Of a stretch of DNA of 64,000 nt, positions 60,800 through 64,000 are shown in pieces; position 1 is the first letter of the stretch, and each line of letters begins with the position of its first letter. The stretch spans positions 1 to 64,000 of the forward strand of contig CAYXNL010000003.1 in assembly GCA_964466455.1 (NCBI GenBank), read 5' to 3'. The notes below the pieces were generated by a model that made no database searches, was not told where the DNA came from, and saw nothing but the letters and a program-made list of their open reading frames with translations. The DNA comes from S010-25 sp964466455. GTDB lineage: Bacteria; Pseudomonadota; Gammaproteobacteria; SZUA-229. A program made the position numbers and the translations under genes.

Positions 60800-61329
60800 C
60801 AGCTTTTGTAATACTCAATACCCGAAACCGCATCCGCTTCATCGGTATGGGACAGATACACGATTACATGACAGCCCGCATCACCATTGGCTATGGTTTG
60901 TGCCAGATGGACTTTTGCATAGCCTAGATTCTCCGCAGTAATGATACCAAACACATTTGATGTCATCATACACAGACTGGGCCGTCCAATGACTTTTTCT
61001 GCAAAGGGGCAGGACTGGCTTTCCAGTACAATCTTGTCTATCCCCTGTGAAACAACTTTAAAATCGCCCTGAATACGCTGCTTAAAATCAGCCAGCACAG
61101 CGCCAACCTGTTCACGGTTAAGACTGGACACGTTCAAGGCCCGACAATAATCCTGATTGATTGCATCTCCCATGCTCTGGCCGACAATGGAAACAAACCC
61201 GGCGGCTTCTTCCACACCGACTACATCCTGCAATGTACCGGACAGTTGCCGTAATAACTCACGCATAAAACCATCGCGTTCTAGCGGAATTTCAAGACTG
61301 GACAGATCACAATCGGTTAACAGGGGCAT
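60799..61329 (-). CDS. MetOD1-domain protein (methanogen output domain 1)
   Basis: A 176-residue soluble protein. The region from about residue 30 to the end resembles the MetOD1 family, with cysteines in QSCPFAEKV, SLCMMTSNVFG and DAGCHVIVYL, spaced as in that family. The domain occurs as an output or sensor module in bacterial and archaeal signalling proteins and its ligand is not settled; a cysteine-bound metal is plausible. The gene is immediately upstream of the multi-PAS kinase and coupled to it, so it may supply the input signal. It is divergent from the MerR gene. Confidence 0.8.
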   Translation of the reverse strand: MPLLTDCDLSSLEIPLERDGFMRELLRQLSGTLQDVVGVEEAAGFVSIVGQSMGDAINQDYCRALNVSSLNREQVGAVLADFKQRIQGDFKVVSQGIDKIVLESQSCPFAEKVIGRPSLCMMTSNVFGIITAENLGYAKVHLAQTIANGDAGCHVIVYLSHTDEADAVSGIEYYKS

Positions 61330-61362
61330 TGATTACTCCTTACCTTAATAAGCAGGTAATAT

Positions 61363-61382
61363 CAGGGAACTTCTGATCAAGT
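61363..61382 (+). repeat. GGAAnnTCTGA dispersed motif, copy 4
   Basis: CAGGGAACTTCTGATCAAGT at the start of the intergenic region, overlapping the palindrome at 61377-61391. Confidence 0.35.
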
Positions 61383-61391
61383 CGTACTTGA
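61377..61391. promoter_or_regulatory. inverted repeat TCAAGT-N3-ACTTGA
   Basis: Perfect 6-bp arms separated by 3 bases, located 48 bases upstream of the MetOD1 start. A possible operator for either divergent gene. Confidence 0.35.
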
Positions 61392-61604
61392 ATATCTTGA
61401 ATTTAGACTTTATCAAAAACTATTTTTATCTCAAAGCAGAGGAATACTCTACGTATATTATTACAATAAAACGCGCTTATAGTAATAAAATAAACGGCAA
61501 AAATACAATATAAATACAATATGATTAAACCCTGGTTATTTAGACAGGTCATAATTTCTCGGTATTACCCATAAAAAAGCACACAACTAATAGCAGAAAA
61601 AATC

Positions 61605-62033
61605 ATGACTGCAAAAAAAACGATTAGCATTGCCGCCCGGCTGGCCGGGATAGGTATTGAAACCATACGCTACTATCAGCGTACTGGATTAATTGAGGAA
61701 CCGGAAAAACCGGTTTCCGGTTTTCGCGTGTATCCACAATCGACGATTAATCGTATCCGCTTTATTCAACGCGCTAAAAAGCTGGGGTTCAGTCTGGCGG
61801 AAATTACTCGTTTACTGAAACTTGATGACGGTAACTGCGCACAAACCCGTGCCATTGCTGAACACAAATACGCATTAATTACCGAAAAGATAAAAGATTT
61901 GCAAATCATGGCGACTGTACTTGAAAAACAGATCAATAACTGCAAGATAAATATGGACATAGATCATTGCCCACTAATATCTTCCCTGGCTGACACTCAG
62001 GAAACAGCAAAAAAGCTGCTGACAGATAACTGA
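61605..62033 (+). CDS. MerR-family regulator with the mercury-binding cysteine triad
   Basis: A 142-residue MerR-type regulator. The N-terminal winged HTH (about 8-75) reads GIGIETIRYYQRTGLIEEP, FRVYPQSTINRIRFIQRAKKLGFSL. C78, C113 and C122 have spacings of 35 and 9 residues, exactly those of C82, C117 and C126 that bind Hg(II) in Tn501 MerR; the tail DHCPLISSLAD is also MerR-like. No merT, merP or merA gene is in the window. It lies 42 bases before the DUF1015 gene and may share its transcript. Confidence 0.92.
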   Translation: MTAKKTISIAARLAGIGIETIRYYQRTGLIEEPEKPVSGFRVYPQSTINRIRFIQRAKKLGFSLAEITRLLKLDDGNCAQTRAIAEHKYALITEKIKDLQIMATVLEKQINNCKINMDIDHCPLISSLADTQETAKKLLTDN

Positions 62034-62075
62034 CATTGTATAATCGCACCACTTTTTACTTCACCGAGAGTTACC

Positions 62076-63299
62076 ATGTCTTTAATTCGCCCCTTTGCCG
62101 GTTTACGTCCTGTTCCTGAACGTGCAGAAGAAGTCATTGCACCACCCTATGATGTACTGAATTCTGTCGAAGCCCGTGAACAGGTAAAGGGGCGTCCGTG
62201 GAGCTTCCTTCATATCTCCAAAGCTGAAATTGACCTACCGGAAGGTATCGACCCCTATGACCCGGAAGTATATGAAAAATCAGCAGAAAACCTGAGAAAA
62301 ATGTTGGACGAAGGTATTTTGATGCGCGAAAACAAAGACTGTTACTATGTTTACCGTCTAATTATGAACGATCATATCCAGCTTGGTCTGGTCGCGACCG
62401 CTTGCGTTGCCGATTACGATACCAATCGTATTCGCAAGCACGAATTTACCCGCCCGGCAAAAGAAGATGACCGCGTACGTCAGATTGAAGCACTCAACGC
62501 GCAAACCGGCCCGGTATTACTGGCATACAAATCACAGCCAGATATGGATGCCATTCTGGCAACAACCACCCGGCAGCGGCCACTGGTTGATGTAACCGCC
62601 GACGATGGCGTACAGCATACTTTCTGGAAAATTGATAGCGATGATACTATCAAAAAAATTACGGCAGGATTTGATGCCATGACCGCTTTGTATATTGCAG
62701 ATGGTCACCACCGTTCTGCTTCCGCTTCACGAATTGCCAAAAGCCGTGGTGGTAATGGTAACCAGAACAGTGATTATTTTCTCTCGGTAATTTACCCGCA
62801 TAACCAGATGAATATTCTCGATTATAACCGTGTTATTACCGACTTAAACGGTTTAACTAAACAGCAGGTACTGGAAAAAACCCAACTGTCATTTAATGTA
62901 ACAGAAGAGAATGAAGCGGTTCATCCAACCAGGGCAACAGAATTCGGTATGTATCTGGATGGTCAGTGGTATCGTCTGACAATTCACCCACAATTGATTC
63001 CCAATGACCCGGTGCAGTCGCTTGATGTCAGCCTGCTGGCTAATCATTTAATTGAACCGGTTTTAGGCATTTCTGACCCGCGCACAGATAACCGTATCGA
63101 CTTTGTCGGTGGTATTCGTGGCCTTGCTGAACTGGAAAAACGGGTTAATAGCGGAGAGATGGCGATTGCTTTTTCCTTCTTTCCAACCAGTATGAACGCC
63201 TTAATGGCCGTTGCGGACGCAGGTGAAGTAATGCCGCCAAAATCAACCTGGTTTGAGCCCAAACTGGCTGATGGCCTGGTCTCACACGTTCTGGATTAA
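62076..63299 (+). CDS. DUF1015 family protein
   Basis: A 407-residue cytoplasmic protein of the DUF1015 family, with the typical N terminus LIRPFAGLRPVPERAEEVIAPPYDV and the central ADGHHRSASA motif. The family is widespread but has no established function; in other bacteria it is found beside phosphoglycerate dehydrogenase/serine genes, which are not seen here. Length is normal. It is followed by gshA after 19 bases. Confidence 0.92.
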   Translation: MSLIRPFAGLRPVPERAEEVIAPPYDVLNSVEAREQVKGRPWSFLHISKAEIDLPEGIDPYDPEVYEKSAENLRKMLDEGILMRENKDCYYVYRLIMNDHIQLGLVATACVADYDTNRIRKHEFTRPAKEDDRVRQIEALNAQTGPVLLAYKSQPDMDAILATTTRQRPLVDVTADDGVQHTFWKIDSDDTIKKITAGFDAMTALYIADGHHRSASASRIAKSRGGNGNQNSDYFLSVIYPHNQMNILDYNRVITDLNGLTKQQVLEKTQLSFNVTEENEAVHPTRATEFGMYLDGQWYRLTIHPQLIPNDPVQSLDVSLLANHLIEPVLGISDPRTDNRIDFVGGIRGLAELEKRVNSGEMAIAFSFFPTSMNALMAVADAGEVMPPKSTWFEPKLADGLVSHVLD

Positions 63300-63318
63300 T
63301 ACAGCAGAGAATAGCATT

Positions 63319-64000
63319 TTGTACGATTTATTACACCAGCGCCTGGCAAAAATCCGCCAGTCGGGTAAAGAAGAAACCCTGTCCGGTTCAAAAATCGGAC
63401 TGGAAAAAGAAAGCCTGCGGGTATCCCCTGATGGCGGACTTTCACAACACCCTTCGCCTGCGGCATGGGGTTCGATGCTAACCAATCCCATGATTACCAC
63501 CGACTTTTCAGAAGCACTGGCAGAGTTAATCACGCCGCCATGTGATTCAGTTAATGAGGTAATTCAGTCACTCGATGATATTCAGCATTTTGTCTATCGC
63601 CACCTCGATAATGAAATTCTCTGGGCAACCAGTATGCCCTGCGTGGTTGCCGGTGAAACCAGTATTCCACTGGCTCGTTATGGACGTTCTAACGCCGCAC
63701 AGATGAAAACAATTTATCGCAAAGGGCTGGGGCTGCGTTACGGTCGCGCCATGCAGGTCATTGCCGGGGTACATTTTAATTATTCTTATGCTGAAGAATT
63801 CTGGTGCTGTTTTCAGCAACTGGAACGAGGCTCGGGTCAACTACAGGATTTTATTTCCGATCACTACATGGGGCTGGTCAGGAATCTGCTGCGTTATGGC
63901 TGGTTAGTCCCCTACCTGTTCGGTGCCTCACCCGCTGTATGTAAATCTTTTCTTAACGGACAAAAAACACTGTTACAGGAGTTTAATGATAATACCTGTT
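63319..64000 (+). CDS. gshA: glutamate-cysteine ligase (partial, runs off the window)
   Basis: The 3' end is cut by the window, so only about 227 residues are seen. The protein is the proteobacterial class I GshA: SKIGLEKESLRVSPDGGLS (ATP/Mg glutamates), NPMITTDFSEALAELITPP, RYGRSNAAQMKTIYRKGL and MQVIAGVHFNYSY. It makes gamma-glutamylcysteine, the first step of glutathione synthesis. A TTG start at 63319 with AGAGA 9 bases upstream is used; no ATG fits the homologous N terminus (YDLLHQRLAKI). Glutathione is also the cofactor for the hydroquinone reductase upstream in this window. Confidence 0.94.
   Translation, partial: MYDLLHQRLAKIRQSGKEETLSGSKIGLEKESLRVSPDGGLSQHPSPAAWGSMLTNPMITTDFSEALAELITPPCDSVNEVIQSLDDIQHFVYRHLDNEILWATSMPCVVAGETSIPLARYGRSNAAQMKTIYRKGLGLRYGRAMQVIAGVHFNYSYAEEFWCCFQQLERGSGQLQDFISDHYMGLVRNLLRYGWLVPYLFGASPAVCKSFLNGQKTLLQEFNDNTC

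Larger units (their letters stand above)
61330..61604. other. divergent metOD1/merR intergenic region
   Basis: 275 AT-rich bases. A dispersed motif copy at 61363-61382, an inverted repeat at 61377-61391 and a direct repeat AATACAATAT (61502-61511 and 61513-61522 approximately) are visible. No MerR-type operator with the 19-bp spacer was identified, so the autoregulatory site remains unknown. Confidence 0.45.

Noticed and set aside
1..64000. CRISPR arrays, tRNA, rRNA, prophage genes or complete insertion sequences
   Set aside because: No regularly spaced repeats, cloverleaf-like ends, transposase or phage structural genes were seen on reading; a tool search could still find short relics.

Overview
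The window is a chromosomal stretch of a gammaproteobacterium of moderate to low GC. The housekeeping gene order shows this. Read on the minus strand, leuS-lptE-holA-proA-nadD-rsfS-rlmH-maf-rng-yhdP-nitrilase and miaB-ybeZ-ybeY-corC-lnt are classic gammaproteobacterial clusters. The series dcd ... apbC/metG ... rnfABCDGE-nth resembles, from memory, the layout in Pseudomonas and relatives. LPS assembly (lptE), lipoprotein maturation (lnt) and the YdbH/YhdP AsmA-like lipid-transport proteins show a diderm cell. Rnf, a cytochrome c/YVTN protein and a CoA-disulfide-reductase/rhodanese fusion fit a redox- or sulfur-active environmental bacterium, but I cannot name the genus.

Layout. 1-2134: ispG and tag. 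2245-5153: a LysR regulator divergent from CDGSH protein, DoxX and glutathionyl-hydroquinone reductase, probably a quinone/electrophile stress divergon. 5179-8510: cytochrome c-YVTN protein, a CPA2 antiporter and a nitrilase. 8592-21827: the long minus-strand leuS-to-yhdP cluster covering translation, replication, NAD and proline synthesis, ribosome maturation and envelope. 21967-32633: a small YbeL-like protein, slt, and the lnt/corC/ybeY/ybeZ/miaB group followed by rfbD, a hypothetical and dcd. 32895-38301: an accessory segment between dcd and apbC with the CoADR-rhodanese fusion, an M48 peptidase with LemA, and an alkaline-phosphatase-superfamily enzyme preceded by a near-perfect triple Pho box. 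38630-49654: apbC, metG, a diguanylate cyclase response regulator, the complete Rnf complex and nth. 49811-50457: a FitAB/VapBC-type toxin-antitoxin pair. 50507-57988: an RND efflux pair and ydbH-ynbE-ydbL. 58067-61329: a MetOD1-domain sensor gene followed by a multi-PAS hybrid histidine kinase. 61605-64000: a MerR regulator with the mercury-binding cysteine triad at exact spacing, a DUF1015 protein and the start of gshA, which runs off the window.

No CRISPR array, prophage, rRNA, tRNA or complete insertion sequence was found. The non-coding space holds several short dispersed repeat families: a palindromic MITE-like element in two copies, a GGAAnnTCTGA motif in four copies, a GAGyCTGTCCGAAwA motif in two copies, and a CTCTCCC/GGGAGAG palindrome translated as the tail of the hydroquinone reductase. 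No wholly new system is proven. The strongest leads are the Pho-box-controlled cytosolic phosphohydrolase, the MetOD1/PAS-kinase pair next to an orphan mercury-type MerR, the repeat-built protein tail, and the TA promoter overlapped by direct repeats.
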